Origin: a virus
DNA length: 23,231 nt
IMG/VR virus record: IMGVR_UViG_3300030521_000060
Location: 1 to 23,231 of that record
Strand: one strand, 5' to 3'
The notes under the pieces were generated by a model. The model was not told the origin of the DNA, did no database searches, and saw only the letters and a program-made list of their open reading frames with translations. This document shows positions 8,030 to 14,827 of this stretch, piece by piece. The first letter of the stretch is position 1; each line of letters begins with the position of its first letter. Both the position numbers and the translations under genes were made by a program.

Positions 8030-8911
8030 TTACCAGTAGGCCGAGCGGTAGCGCACGGTCGCCGACGCCGTCGGGTCGTTGCTGCCGGGCGCGGCGCGGA
8101 AGATCAGGTTCGTGATGCCGGGGGCGAGCGTGAACGTCTGCTCGGGCACCGAGCGCGAGGTCGCGGTGTAGATCCGGCTCGCGGTGCCGTTGAGGACGAC
8201 CGTCCCGGCGAGGGTGTCGACGGTGAGCACGTCGCCGACGGCGAGCGGCATGTCGTACTCGATGGCGTCGCCGGTCGCGAGGCTGGTCAACGACGGGCGG
8301 GTCACCGGCCCCCGGAACTCCACGACGGGGTGAGTCTCGGAGTCGCCGACATTCATCGCTGACAGGGCGCCGGTACTGCCCGGGTTGCCGAACGGGAGCG
8401 GCCACGACAACGGCCACGACAGGCCGGCCTCGGACATGGGCAGCGTCGCCGACACGGTGCGCTCGGCGAGTTCGTACCGGCGAGGGTCGGTCGCCTGCCA
8501 CTCGATCGCCCCGCCTGTGATGGTGCCGAGGCGGTACCCGAGGCCGGCGGGGATCGCCCGACGGGTGGCGCGCGCGTACGCGAGCAGGGGCCCGCGCTCG
8601 TCGAGCCACACGACGAGCGGGCGCTCGTCCTCGACCGGCACCGTGCCGGAGTTGAGGGCGGCGACAACCGCGCCGATCGTGGCGCGCGGGGCCCGCACGA
8701 TCAGGCCGTCGAGCGTGATCGTCCGGGCTTGGGCGAGCAGCCGGCCGGGGAACGCGCCGTGCGCGTCGGACCGTGCCACGGTGCCGGAGTCGAGGGTGGG
8801 AAGGTCCTCCCACCCCCCGATGGAACGCCACCCGTAGGGGGTGCCGGGGCCGAGCAGCAGCTCGCCGTACTGCACGTGCCCCGGTCGGGTCACCTGGTCA
8901 CCAGCGGCCAC
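8030..8911 (-). CDS. Distal tail protein (Dit-like, siphovirus tail family)
   Basis: A 293-aa protein directly after the tape measure gene, the usual place for Dit in siphoviruses. The N-terminal half carries VQYGELLLGPGTPYGWRSIG, SDAHGAFPGRLLAQARTITLDG and a DERPLVVWLDERG segment, then a GAIEWQATDPRRYE motif; the WxAxDPR-type pattern is characteristic of siphovirus tail proteins. The C-terminal half (HPVVEFRGPVTRPSLTS, GDVLTVDT, IFRAAPGSNDPTASATVRYRSAYW) fits the galectin-like second domain of Dit. Dit rings join the end of the tail tube to the tip. The start is GTG 8911, 6 nt after the tape measure stop. Confidence 0.8.
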   Translation of the reverse strand: MAAGDQVTRPGHVQYGELLLGPGTPYGWRSIGGWEDLPTLDSGTVARSDAHGAFPGRLLAQARTITLDGLIVRAPRATIGAVVAALNSGTVPVEDERPLVVWLDERGPLLAYARATRRAIPAGLGYRLGTITGGAIEWQATDPRRYELAERTVSATLPMSEAGLSWPLSWPLPFGNPGSTGALSAMNVGDSETHPVVEFRGPVTRPSLTSLATGDAIEYDMPLAVGDVLTVDTLAGTVVLNGTASRIYTATSRSVPEQTFTLAPGITNLIFRAAPGSNDPTASATVRYRSAYW

Positions 8912-8917
8912 GGACGA

Positions 8918-11335
8918 TCACCCCCTCGCCTTGGCCAGCCACGCGAGCGCGCGGGCGTTGTCGTCGGGGGTGCCGTTCTCGGCTGCGTGCCAGTGCTCGA
9001 CGTGCACCGTCGCCCCCGTCGAGGTGGCGGCGAGCGGGGAGCCGTACGCGCCCGCTCCCGCGTAGGCGGGGGTGAGGGAGGGAACAGCGGGTGCGGCAAC
9101 CAGGTTCCGCATGGTCCGCTCTACTGCACCTGCGCCACCCTGAATTCCCTTGACCAGACCGGCGGGAATCCAACGGCCAATATCGCGCGCCATGACACGC
9201 GAGGGGCTGGAAATTCCGAGCGCCTTTGCGATGGGTCCCGGAATCATGTTCTTGGCGAAAGAGACAAGCTGACTCTTGAGCCAAGATCCCATGCTCTTGA
9301 CGCCGTTATACAAACCCCGGATCAGATCGCGGCCCTTTTCCGTGAGCATCGATCCGAAATTGCCGAAGTATCCGGCGATCGTGCGAGGCAGTCCGCGCAC
9401 ATAGGCGAGCATCTCGCCCGCCTTTGTCTTCGTTCCATCCTTGATGGACTGCCAATGCTTGATGATCAGTCCGACCAAGGTGAAGTTAAGAAAGAAGCTG
9501 ACGAGCTTCTGCGGCAGGCTCTTTACGAACTCGACCGTGCCGTTCCAGACACGTACGGTCCCGTCCTTGATGGACTGCCAATGCTTGATAATGAGGCCGA
9601 CCAAAGTGAAGTTGAGGAAAAACTCGACGAGCTTTTCGCCAACCCACTTGATCTTTTCCCACACCCAATTCCAGGCGGCGAGCGTGGCCTGCTTGATGGT
9701 GTCCCAATTGGCGATCACCAGAGCGACGAGGCCGATTACGGCGGCGATCACGAGCGCTACCGGGCCCATGGCGATCAGCCAGGCCGCAGCCATCCGGCCG
9801 GCCTGAATGAGCGACTGAGTGCCCATCAGCACCCAACCGGCGACCACCCGCAGCGCAGTACCGGCCGCAGCCGCTCCCTGGGCGATCCAGCCGGCGAGGA
9901 TCGTCGCGTTCGTGGCGACGAACCGTGCCGCGGCAGTGGCGCCGGCGGCGGTCTGCGTCGCCCAGCTCGTGACCGTCGCGGTTGCGGTGGTGTACGCCTG
10001 CGCTGCCAGGGTGACCAACGCGGGCAGCATGACCAGCGTGACGACGCCGGCGGCGACGGCAAAGGCGGTGCTGTTGTCGGCGACGAACCCGGCGGCCGAC
10101 AGGAACGCGGCTCCGAAGTCGTCGAGGTAGTCGGCCCCCGCCGTCAGGGCAGGGATCACGTACGTGCCGAGGACGGTCACGAAGCCCTGTTGCAGGGACC
10201 GTGTGAACGCCGTGACCTTGGTCGAGGCGTTGTCGCGCATCGTGTCGCCGGCCCGCTTGGCGGCGCCGTCGACCTTGCCGAGCGCGTCAACGGCCGAGGA
10301 CGGATCGAGCGCGAAAAGGGCGCCGGCGAGGTCCTCGGCCTGACTGCCCAGCAATTGAACGGCCAGGCGTGAACGCTCGGTCGGGTCCTTTACCGCACGT
10401 AGGCGGTCCATGATCTGATCGAGCGCAGCATTCGCGGCCGGTCCACCCTTGGTGAACGCGGCGGCCATCTGATCGGCATTCAGCCCAAGCGACTTGAGCC
10501 CCTCGGCCGCGCTGCCGTCCTTGACCCTGATATTCAGTTCTTTGAAGGCATCGGCGACAATATCGGCGTCGCGCGCGCCTGCGTTGAGCCCCTGCTGAAT
10601 GAGGCCCATCGCTTGCTTTCCGTCGACCCCCAGGTCGCGGAATTGCGTTCCGTACTCGCCGAAGACGTCGAGCAGGTCCTCGGCCTTGTTCGCGCCGTTC
10701 TGTGTTCCCTTGACGAGAATGTCGAACGCTTCCTCGGCGTTCGCGGCCATTCCCGTTTTGAGCATCTGGCCGACCGCGGCCGAGGTGGGGCCGACTTCCT
10801 CGCCCATGATCTGTGCGACCTGGGAGAGGCGCCCGCCTACCTTTTCGAGCTCTTTCTGCGTGGCGTCCGCGGGTACGAGACCCTGCTGCCACAGTGCTTT
10901 CAACGCCTCGTTGGCGTCGGCGACCGAGTCTGTGTACCCCTGGCTGTAGAGGTTGCCCGCGGCCTTGCCGAGCCGCTTCGCCTGCTCGGGGCTCGCGCCG
11001 AGCTGGGCAGCAAGAAGGCTGTTGTCCTTCTGCTGCTCCATGGCCTCGCCGATACCGGCGACGACCGCGGCGCCCACCCCTGCGCCGACCGCGGCCCACC
11101 CGAACGAGGTGAGCGTGTCCCGGAGTCGGCCGCCGGCTTCCTGCGCTCCGTCCTCGGCTCCCTCGGCGACGCCGTCGCCGAGCTGCTGCCCGGCGGCCTC
11201 GCCGGCACGTGCGGCCTCGGTGGTGATCTGCTCCGCGGCGGCGACGACGTTCGCCTGCATCCGGGCGAGGCCGGCCTCGCCGGGGGCGTCGTCGAATTCG
11301 AGGGTGGCGAGCAGCTCGGCGACGGTGAGCGGCAC
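8918..11335 (-). CDS. Tape measure protein
   Basis: An 805-aa, mostly helical protein that sets tail length and fills the tail tube. The N-terminal third is alanine-rich helix, with AAVGAGVGAAVVAGIGEAME and the SPEQAKRLGKAAGNLYSQG region seen in actinophage tape measures. Hydrophobic stretches lie at about residues 415-440 and 525-545 (MGPVALVIAAVIGLVALVIA). Residues about 570-640 hold a duplicated unit (FFLNFTLVGLIIKHWQSIKD twice, 42 residues apart). The C-terminus has ISSPSRVMARDIGRWIPAGL, a conserved tape-measure motif. GTG 11335 is preferred, since GGGGG lies 9 nt upstream, over a TTG at 11341 that would leave almost no RBS spacing. The long ORF lies after the frameshifted chaperone, as expected. 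Confidence 0.93.
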   Translation of the reverse strand: MPLTVAELLATLEFDDAPGEAGLARMQANVVAAAEQITTEAARAGEAAGQQLGDGVAEGAEDGAQEAGGRLRDTLTSFGWAAVGAGVGAAVVAGIGEAMEQQKDNSLLAAQLGASPEQAKRLGKAAGNLYSQGYTDSVADANEALKALWQQGLVPADATQKELEKVGGRLSQVAQIMGEEVGPTSAAVGQMLKTGMAANAEEAFDILVKGTQNGANKAEDLLDVFGEYGTQFRDLGVDGKQAMGLIQQGLNAGARDADIVADAFKELNIRVKDGSAAEGLKSLGLNADQMAAAFTKGGPAANAALDQIMDRLRAVKDPTERSRLAVQLLGSQAEDLAGALFALDPSSAVDALGKVDGAAKRAGDTMRDNASTKVTAFTRSLQQGFVTVLGTYVIPALTAGADYLDDFGAAFLSAAGFVADNSTAFAVAAGVVTLVMLPALVTLAAQAYTTATATVTSWATQTAAGATAAARFVATNATILAGWIAQGAAAAGTALRVVAGWVLMGTQSLIQAGRMAAAWLIAMGPVALVIAAVIGLVALVIANWDTIKQATLAAWNWVWEKIKWVGEKLVEFFLNFTLVGLIIKHWQSIKDGTVRVWNGTVEFVKSLPQKLVSFFLNFTLVGLIIKHWQSIKDGTKTKAGEMLAYVRGLPRTIAGYFGNFGSMLTEKGRDLIRGLYNGVKSMGSWLKSQLVSFAKNMIPGPIAKALGISSPSRVMARDIGRWIPAGLVKGIQGGAGAVERTMRNLVAAPAVPSLTPAYAGAGAYGSPLAATSTGATVHVEHWHAAENGTPDDNARALAWLAKARG
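9438..9634 (-). repeat. Duplicated 71-bp unit inside the tape measure gene
   Basis: Two 71-bp copies, 9438-9508 and 9564-9634, are offset by 126 bp and differ at about 10 positions by eye. They encode the repeated segment FFLNFTLVGLIIKHWQSIKD with a 42-residue period. The copies are visibly less GC-rich than the surroundings, with several AAG, GAA and ATC-type codons. Tape measure repeats change tail length in steps. Confidence 0.85.
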
Positions 11336-11358
11336 AGGCAATCACCCCCGGCGGTGCT

Positions 11359-12044
11359 CTAACCGGCAGGCAGACCGGTGATGGCGGCGATCTCTGCGGG
11401 GGTGGTGACCTCGCGCGGGGTGCGCGACCACGCGCGGGTGAACCGAGCCTCGGCCGACAGGCCGGCGACGAGTGCGAGGAACCGGCGGGTGGAGAGGGCG
11501 GCGAGCTGCTCGGCGGTGAGGTGGTACTCGCGGGCGAGGTCGGCCTCAAGGGCGTTCCAGTGGGTCAGGACCGCGCGCCAGAACGCGCCTGCGTCTTGCC
11601 CTTCCTCTTCTTCGGGTTCTTCGGGCTCGCCCTGCGCTCCGCCCGGTTGGCCGGGGCTTTTCCCGCCCTGCCGGCCTCGCCCTGGTCGTAGAGCTCGGCC
11701 GCGCGCTGCATGGAAACGGCGCCGGGGTTACGGATGTTGGCGGCCGACCAGATCAGCACGACGCCGAGCTGCCGGTCGGTCATGCCGTGCTCGGCCCACT
11801 CGTCGAGGGTGCCCTCGCCGAACAGGGTGGCGAGCATCCGGCGGACGTCCTCGGGGTCCGAGCTGTGCTGTACGCGCTCCATTTGGAGGGTGAACAGCAG
11901 CGGCAGGGAGTCGGGCAGCACGTGCTCGCGCCCATACAGGGTGAGCGCGGCGCGCGGCCGGTCGGGGATCTGCTCGGCGAAGAACGCGTCAAAGTCGGCG
12001 GTCTCGACGAGCGGCTGCTCGGGGGTCTCTGGAGTCTCGGTCAC
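11359..12044 (-). CDS. Tail assembly chaperone, -1 frameshift product (GT type)
   Basis: A 228-aa fusion made when ribosomes slip -1 at GGGAAAA (11658-11664). The first 129 residues are shared with the short chaperone. A further 99 residues are read in the -1 frame: an acidic linker (GEPEEPEEEEGQDAG), then WRAVLTHWNALEADLAREYH, LAALSTRRFLALVAGL and a stop at 11359-11361, 18 nt before the longest tape measure reading. This matches the lambda G/GT scheme, where the short and fused forms bind the tape measure and recruit tail tube subunits. The T part has no start codon and RBS of its own, and its sequence is protein-like with a good hydrophobic pattern. The reading frame was translated by hand. 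Confidence 0.85.
11565..12044 (-). CDS. Tail assembly chaperone, short form (G type)
   Basis: A 159-aa protein between the tail tube and tape measure genes. Residues 1-115 form the folded part (FDAFFAEQIPDRPRAALTLYGREHV, here described from residue 18 to 42; then LPLLFTLQMERVQ and RQLGVVLIWSAANIRNPG). The last ~35 residues are a basic, disordered tail (NPKKRKGKTQARSG) read when ribosomes do not slip at codons 128-129. Such proteins assist tail assembly and are absent from virions. The GTG start overlaps the tail tube stop by 4 nt, so translation is coupled. The unshifted basic tail contrasts with the acidic -1 frame linker encoded by the same bases. Confidence 0.85.
   Translation of the reverse strand: MTETPETPEQPLVETADFDAFFAEQIPDRPRAALTLYGREHVLPDSLPLLFTLQMERVQHSSDPEDVRRMLATLFGEGTLDEWAEHGMTDRQLGVVLIWSAANIRNPGAVSMQRAAELYDQGEAGRAGKAPANRAERRASPKNPKKRKGKTQARSGARS
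11641..11664 (-). promoter_or_regulatory. Programmed -1 ribosomal frameshift site
   Basis: The heptamer GGGAAAA (minus strand, 11664 to 11658) is in the proper X XXY YYZ register: the zero-frame codons are GGA and AAA, codons 128 and 129 of the chaperone. It is followed by a small hairpin (CCCGG-CCAA-CCGGG, in 11641-11657). GGGAAA-type heptamers serve tail chaperone genes in lambda and many actinophages. The spacing to the stem is only a few nt, so the hairpin's stimulatory role is uncertain. Confidence 0.85.
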
Positions 12045-12556
12045 GCGTCACCACCCGACTTGCTCGCCGCGGCGGCGAGCGTGGTTCCGCCGGCGACCGG
12101 GGCCGCGGTGGGCGCCCCGCACCTTGTGATCGTCGCCGACCAACTCGTCTTGTCGTTGGTTTCGCCGCCCTGCTCGCCCGGGGTGACGGTGGAATCCCAA
12201 AGGACCCATGCCGTCTGCGACTTGTGGCGCCACCGCACGGCGTTGCGTGACTCGATGCCGAGCCGGTACGCCCATACGGTGTCGACGTACGCCTGCCCGG
12301 GGTCCTGATTGCCGGTGGACTTGTCGATGCGGTACTGCCCCTCGATTGCCAGGGTCGCGCCCCGCTGCATGACGTCCTGCTCGAAGTACCCGTCGCTGTC
12401 GAACGCGACGGTCTCGGCCGTCTCTTCGTTCTCGCCGGGGTTGTGCGTGAACGAGGTCAGGCCGGCAATCGGCAGCCATGTCTCGGTAGTTGCGGTGGCG
12501 TCGAGGACCTCGAACAGCCACCCGCGGGCATCAATCGGCCTGCTGGTCGCGGCCAA
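12041..12556 (-). CDS. Major tail (tube) protein
   Basis: A 171-aa protein whose many copies form the tail tube. The order terminator, tube, chaperones, tape measure is diagnostic. Visible features are an N-terminal WLFEVLDATATTETWLPIAG, then LTSFTHNPGENEETAETVAF (an alternating beta pattern typical of tube proteins), QYRIDKSTGNQDPGQAYVDT and WSATITRCGAPTAAPVAGGT near the C-terminus. TTG 12556 is taken as the start because AGGAGG lies about 8 nt upstream and no better start is available. The stop overlaps the chaperone start by 4 nt. Confidence 0.85.
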   Translation of the reverse strand: MAATSRPIDARGWLFEVLDATATTETWLPIAGLTSFTHNPGENEETAETVAFDSDGYFEQDVMQRGATLAIEGQYRIDKSTGNQDPGQAYVDTVWAYRLGIESRNAVRWRHKSQTAWVLWDSTVTPGEQGGETNDKTSWSATITRCGAPTAAPVAGGTTLAAAASKSGGDA

Positions 12557-12568
12557 GGGTGATCCCTC

Positions 12569-12991
12569 CTATTCGGGTCGGTGAGGGGTGGGGTTGGCCA
12601 CGTCGAGCCGGAAATTCACCGTGTGCTCGTGCCGGCCCGAGGCATCCGTGCCGAGGGGCGCGGGAGTCTGCTGCGCGACGGCGAGCACCAGCCATGTGCC
12701 GTCCGGCAGTTCGAGGCCGGCGAGTCCGTGCAGGGCGCCGTACAGGGCCTCGGCGCGGCGGCGGGAAACCCGCGGGTCGGAGGTGCCGCGCACGCGCACT
12801 TGTAGCGAGCGGACGTCGTAGCCGTTGCGCGCGTCCTGCTCGCCGGCGCCGTACAGCCACAGCCCGACCGCCTCGGCCGGCTCGGGTGGCAGGGTCTCGA
12901 TGAAGGTGTCGCCGGTCGTGCCGGTGGGGTCGTAGGTGAGCAGGTCGAGGTCGTCGAGGTAGCGGGCGATGCCGTCGAGGAGATCAGCCAC
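12569..12991 (-). CDS. Tail terminator protein
   Basis: A 140-aa protein between the HK97-gp10-like gene and the tail tube gene, the usual site of the tail terminator that caps the finished tail and joins it to the head. LLDGIARYLDDLDLLTYDPTG at the start (residues 4-24), DVRSLQVRVRGTSDPRVSRR in the centre and HTVNFRLDVANPTP at the end match the alpha/beta pattern of minor capsid/terminator families in actinophages. GTG 12991 overlaps the upstream stop by 8 nt, showing tight coupling. Confidence 0.75.
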   Translation of the reverse strand: MADLLDGIARYLDDLDLLTYDPTGTTGDTFIETLPPEPAEAVGLWLYGAGEQDARNGYDVRSLQVRVRGTSDPRVSRRRAEALYGALHGLAGLELPDGTWLVLAVAQQTPAPLGTDASGRHEHTVNFRLDVANPTPHRPE

Positions 12992-13343
12992 GCAGCGCCC
13001 GCCGAACCTGCGCGGCGATCAACTCGCCGATGACCGCGGCCTCGCGGTTGGCCGGGTCCTCAAGGAACTTCGCCTTCCGACCGGGGGAGTGCCGGGCCGT
13101 GAGGTCCTCGTGCACGCGCGCGGCGTACAGGGTGTCGTAAGTGACGCCGGCGACGAGGTCGTGCTCGTCGACGGTGGCAGCGCCAGAGCGTTCGAGGGTG
13201 CCCTCGGCGATCGGTACCTCTTTGCGGGACTCGGCGAGCAGGTGCTCGGCGCCGAGCAGCAGTCCGCGCACGGCGCCGGCCCGAGCTCGGCCGAGGACCT
13301 GCTCGCCATTCCACCGGATACGTGAGCGCGGGCGACGGCTCAT
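12984..13343 (-). CDS. HK97 gp10-like head-tail joining protein
   Basis: A 119-aa protein. It resembles HK97 gp10-type proteins: a basic N-terminus (SRRPRSRIRW), a helical middle (GLLLGAEHLLAESRKEVPIA, EGTLERSG), then a beta pattern around VTYDTLYAARVHEDLTARH and a C-terminal helix. The TYDTxYAAxxHE segment is a hallmark of the family. ATG 13343 is preferred to the longer TTG 13349, since GGGGGTGA lies at a suitable distance. It is the first tail-side gene after the operon gap at 13344-13962, so transcription either reads through that gap or begins anew there. Confidence 0.8.
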   Translation of the reverse strand: MSRRPRSRIRWNGEQVLGRARAGAVRGLLLGAEHLLAESRKEVPIAEGTLERSGAATVDEHDLVAGVTYDTLYAARVHEDLTARHSPGRKAKFLEDPANREAAVIGELIAAQVRRALRG

Positions 13344-13428
13344 TTGCAACTCACCCCCGAATACGTCCTGTTATTCCATGCGAGACGTGCGAGACCTGTA
13401 GGATCTGTGGCGCCTGCCTATTTCTCAC

Positions 13429-13477
13429 ACGTATACGTCCGACCGTGATCTTCGGTCGGATTCCTCGCAGCGCGAGG
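13429..13477. repeat. Palindrome and two hairpins upstream of the 38-aa gene
   Basis: Three features lie in a row: ACGTATACGT, a 10-bp palindrome (13429-13438); TCCGACCG-N7-CGGTCGGA (13438-13460); and CCTCGC-AGC-GCGAGG (13463-13477). They end about 26 nt before ATG 13504. They may be operators or leader hairpins for the plus-strand gene, or act in the minus-strand leader of the tail genes. A short direct repeat GCGAGAC (from about 13380) lies further upstream. Confidence 0.55.
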
Positions 13478-13503
13478 TGCCCGATAGGGAAAGGGGCAGG
13501 CAC

Positions 13504-13620
13504 ATGGAAGGCGAAGAGGGAGAGAAGCCCGAAGATCTACCACGCTGGGTCCGCTCGGCGGTTGCGATCTTGGGTGCGCTCGTCCCGCTCGCAACGTGTG
13601 TGGTGATGCTGCTGCGCTAG
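13504..13620 (+). CDS. 38-aa single-TM protein, antisense moron candidate
   Basis: A very small protein: an acidic N-terminus (MEGEEGEKPEDLPRW), one helix from about residue 16 to 37 (VRSAVAILGALVPLATCVVM), and a terminal arginine. An AAAGGGG lies about 8 nt before ATG 13504. It lies in the longest non-coding gap of the head-tail operon, on the opposite strand, with hairpins upstream and two strong hairpins downstream, so it has the outline of an autonomous unit. I recognise no family. Single-helix proteins of this size can modulate host membrane complexes, but function is unknown. A chance ORF is possible; the clean acidic-then-hydrophobic layout argues against it. Confidence 0.5.
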   Translation: MEGEEGEKPEDLPRWVRSAVAILGALVPLATCVVMLLR

Positions 13621-13667
13621 ATCGCGGCAGGTCAGGGCGGGGAGCGGCTGAACGGACCTTTAAGATA

Positions 13668-13696
13668 GGTCCGGCTGGTTGATAGTCAGCCGGACC
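13668..13696. terminator. Hairpin downstream of the 38-aa gene
   Basis: GGTCCGGCTG-N9-CAGCCGGACC is a perfect 10-bp stem, 47 nt after the stop of the plus-strand small gene. No T-run follows. It is probably part of a termination region together with the larger hairpin 12 nt further on. Confidence 0.5.
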
Positions 13697-13708
13697 CACC
13701 CAACCCCG

Positions 13709-13758
13709 CACACGTCCGGGGTCCCGGTGCCAGCCGGGGCCCCGGTTCTTCACGTGTG
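13709..13758 (+). terminator. Large compound hairpin, probable plus-strand terminator
   Basis: CCGGGGTCCCGG-TGCCAG-CCGGGGCCCCGG gives a 12-bp stem with one G-T pair (13716-13745). Outer arms CACACGT / ACGTGTG (13709-13715, 13752-13758) close around it. TTCTTC follows the inner stem on the plus strand, while no T-rich tract follows on the minus strand. This suggests plus-strand termination behind the 38-aa gene while still allowing late minus-strand read-through. Confidence 0.6.
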
Positions 13759-13767
13759 TGGGCTTCA

Positions 13768-13812
13768 GTTGCAGTGCAACTTGCAGTTGAACTGCGTCTT
13801 GTGTAGCTACAC
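13768..13812. repeat. Three consecutive short palindromes in the head-tail gap
   Basis: GTTGCA-G-TGCAAC (13768-13780), GCAGTT-G-AACTGC (13783-13795) and GTGTAGCTACAC (13801-13812) follow one another. The centres of the first two are 15 bp apart. All lie in an AT-richer stretch (about 13760-13980) with no coding pattern on either strand. An inverted pair GTTCAT / ATGAAC (13868-13873, 13890-13895) lies further on. They look like binding sites for a dimeric regulator. Confidence 0.6.
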
Positions 13813-13916
13813 CATAGCAACCGACTGCAAGTCTTAAGAGTCATTCGGGGTTGTTCATACGTCTTCAGTTCATCGATTGCGAAGCCGTAATGAACATCCA
13901 GGTTCTTCTATACGGG

Positions 13917-13969
13917 ACTACTCGATAAGTCACTACTCGGGGTTCAGTAGTCCGCTGAGTAGTTACTCG
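13917..13969. repeat. ACTACTCG repeats at the end of the head genes
   Basis: ACTACTCG occurs at 13917-13924 and 13932-13939, 15 bp apart, with a variant GTTACTCG at 13962-13969. Inverse copies CAGTAGT (13945-13951) and GAGTAGT (13957-13963) lie between. The cluster overlaps the stop of the head closure gene. The 15-bp step and mixed orientation suggest iterated protein-binding sites rather than a terminator. Confidence 0.5.
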
Positions 13970-14286
13970 CAACTGACTTCTGTGCAGGCTGGAACGGGCA
14001 GACCAGGGGCGGTGTGCCGGGCGACGGTGATCGCGGTCGCGGTGCGGCCGCCGGGCAGCGTGATGCGCGAGCCGAGGGGACAGTCGAGGTCAGGGGCGGC
14101 GATGAACGTCGCCGCGGGAGTGACCTCGCGCCCGTCCGGAGCGCGCACCATGCGCGGGGAGGTGTCTACCTGGGCGGGGACGTCCTCGACCGTGGGCCCG
14201 TACCGCGGGCCGTACGCGGAGTCGCCGAGGTAGGGCTCGATGCGGATGCGGTGGCGCAGCAGGACCGCGGGAACGCGGGTCACCAT
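13963..14286 (-). CDS. Head closure / stopper protein
   Basis: A 107-aa protein downstream of the adaptor. It carries VLLRHRIRIEPYLGDSAYGP near the N-terminus, PAQVDTSPRMVRAPDGREVTP and a beta-rich end (GSRITLPGGRTATAITVARH). This short all-beta pattern, with an RRIRVEPYxGDSAYGP-type start and a DGxEVTxxAT segment, is that of head closure proteins in actinobacterial siphoviruses. It seals the capsid connector and binds the tail. ATG 14286 overlaps the previous stop by 7 nt. It is the last gene before the non-coding gap, and its stop lies in the ACTACTCG repeat cluster. Confidence 0.75.
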   Translation of the reverse strand: MVTRVPAVLLRHRIRIEPYLGDSAYGPRYGPTVEDVPAQVDTSPRMVRAPDGREVTPAATFIAAPDLDCPLGSRITLPGGRTATAITVARHTAPGLPVPACTEVSCE

Positions 14287-14684
14287 GGCATCACGCAACC
14301 GGGGGTGAGGCCGGCGCGGCGCAGGGCGCGGTCGGCGCGGGGCGCGAGGTCGACCCCGCCCGTGGTCGAGGTGCGCGAGCTGCGGCCGGATAGGGAGACG
14401 GGGCCGATCGAGACCGAGTCCCATTGTCCGGCCGCGCCGGTTCCGTCGTCGCCGGCGGCGAGTTGGTACTCGACTTGTGCACAGGTGGCGTCGGCGAGCG
14501 CGGCCCGTATCTGCGGGTCGAGCGGGTCGCCGTTGTCGTTCACGGGATAGACCGCGGTGAGCAGGGCCGAGTCGATGTCCTCGTCGGCCCGCGCGAGCAG
14601 CCGCTCGGCGTCCGCGGGGGCCGGCTGGCCGGTCCATGCGGTGAGCTGTTCGGGGGTGGCGTAGGGCTGGCGAGCCACGATCAC
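14280..14684 (-). CDS. Head-tail adaptor (connector) protein
   Basis: A 134-aa protein. The N-terminal PYATPEQLTAWTGQPAPADAER and a helical stretch RLLARADEDIDSALLTAVYP are typical of HK97 gp6-like/adaptor proteins, which form a ring under the portal. The middle has ADATCAQVEYQLAAGD and the end has SLSGRSSRTSTTGGVDLAPRA, then ALRRAGL, a pattern common in actinophage connectors. The GTG start overlaps the preceding small gene by 4 nt (GTGA), and the stop overlaps the closure gene. Confidence 0.75.
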   Translation of the reverse strand: MIVARQPYATPEQLTAWTGQPAPADAERLLARADEDIDSALLTAVYPVNDNGDPLDPQIRAALADATCAQVEYQLAAGDDGTGAAGQWDSVSIGPVSLSGRSSRTSTTGGVDLAPRADRALRRAGLTPGCVMPW

Positions 14685-14827
14685 CCCGTCGACTTGCCGC
14701 GGGCAGCAGAACGGGCCGTCGGCTTCTTCGCCGGCGGCCCGCTCGTCTGCTCGTCTTCCGTTGTCTGCTCGTCCCCGTCCTCATCGGGGGAATCGTCGTC
14801 TCTCGGGTGGTAGCGGCGGAGCAACAT
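14681..14827 (-). CDS. 48-aa highly charged protein downstream of the capsid gene
   Basis: A 48-aa protein: a basic start (MLLRRYHPR), an acidic middle (DDDSPDEDGDEQTTEDEQ), then a basic end (AKKPTARSAARGKS). ATG 14827 shares one base with the capsid stop (TGATG), and its stop overlaps the adaptor start, so it is translated between two coupled genes. No known domain is recognisable, and it is probably disordered. Small proteins at this position are common in actinophages. It may be a capsid accessory piece, but that is conjecture. Placement and overlaps make it a real gene. Confidence 0.65.
   Translation of the reverse strand: MLLRRYHPRDDDSPDEDGDEQTTEDEQTSGPPAKKPTARSAARGKSTG

Noticed and set aside
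8729-10372. Plus-strand ORF of 547 codons opposite the tape measure gene
   Set aside because: It spans two real minus-strand genes and lacks protein-like patterns; stop-free antisense frames are expected at this GC.
10287-11549. Minus-strand ORF of 420 codons overlapping tape measure and chaperone
   Set aside because: Arginine/proline-rich out-of-frame reading. The true second frame in its upstream part is the 99-codon frameshift extension of the chaperone.
13322-13753. ORFs of 94 (plus) and 111 (minus) codons in the head-tail gap
   Set aside because: They have arginine/proline/serine-rich content, no RBS, and overlap the hairpins. The 38-aa frame is the only one here with an RBS and coherent protein layout.
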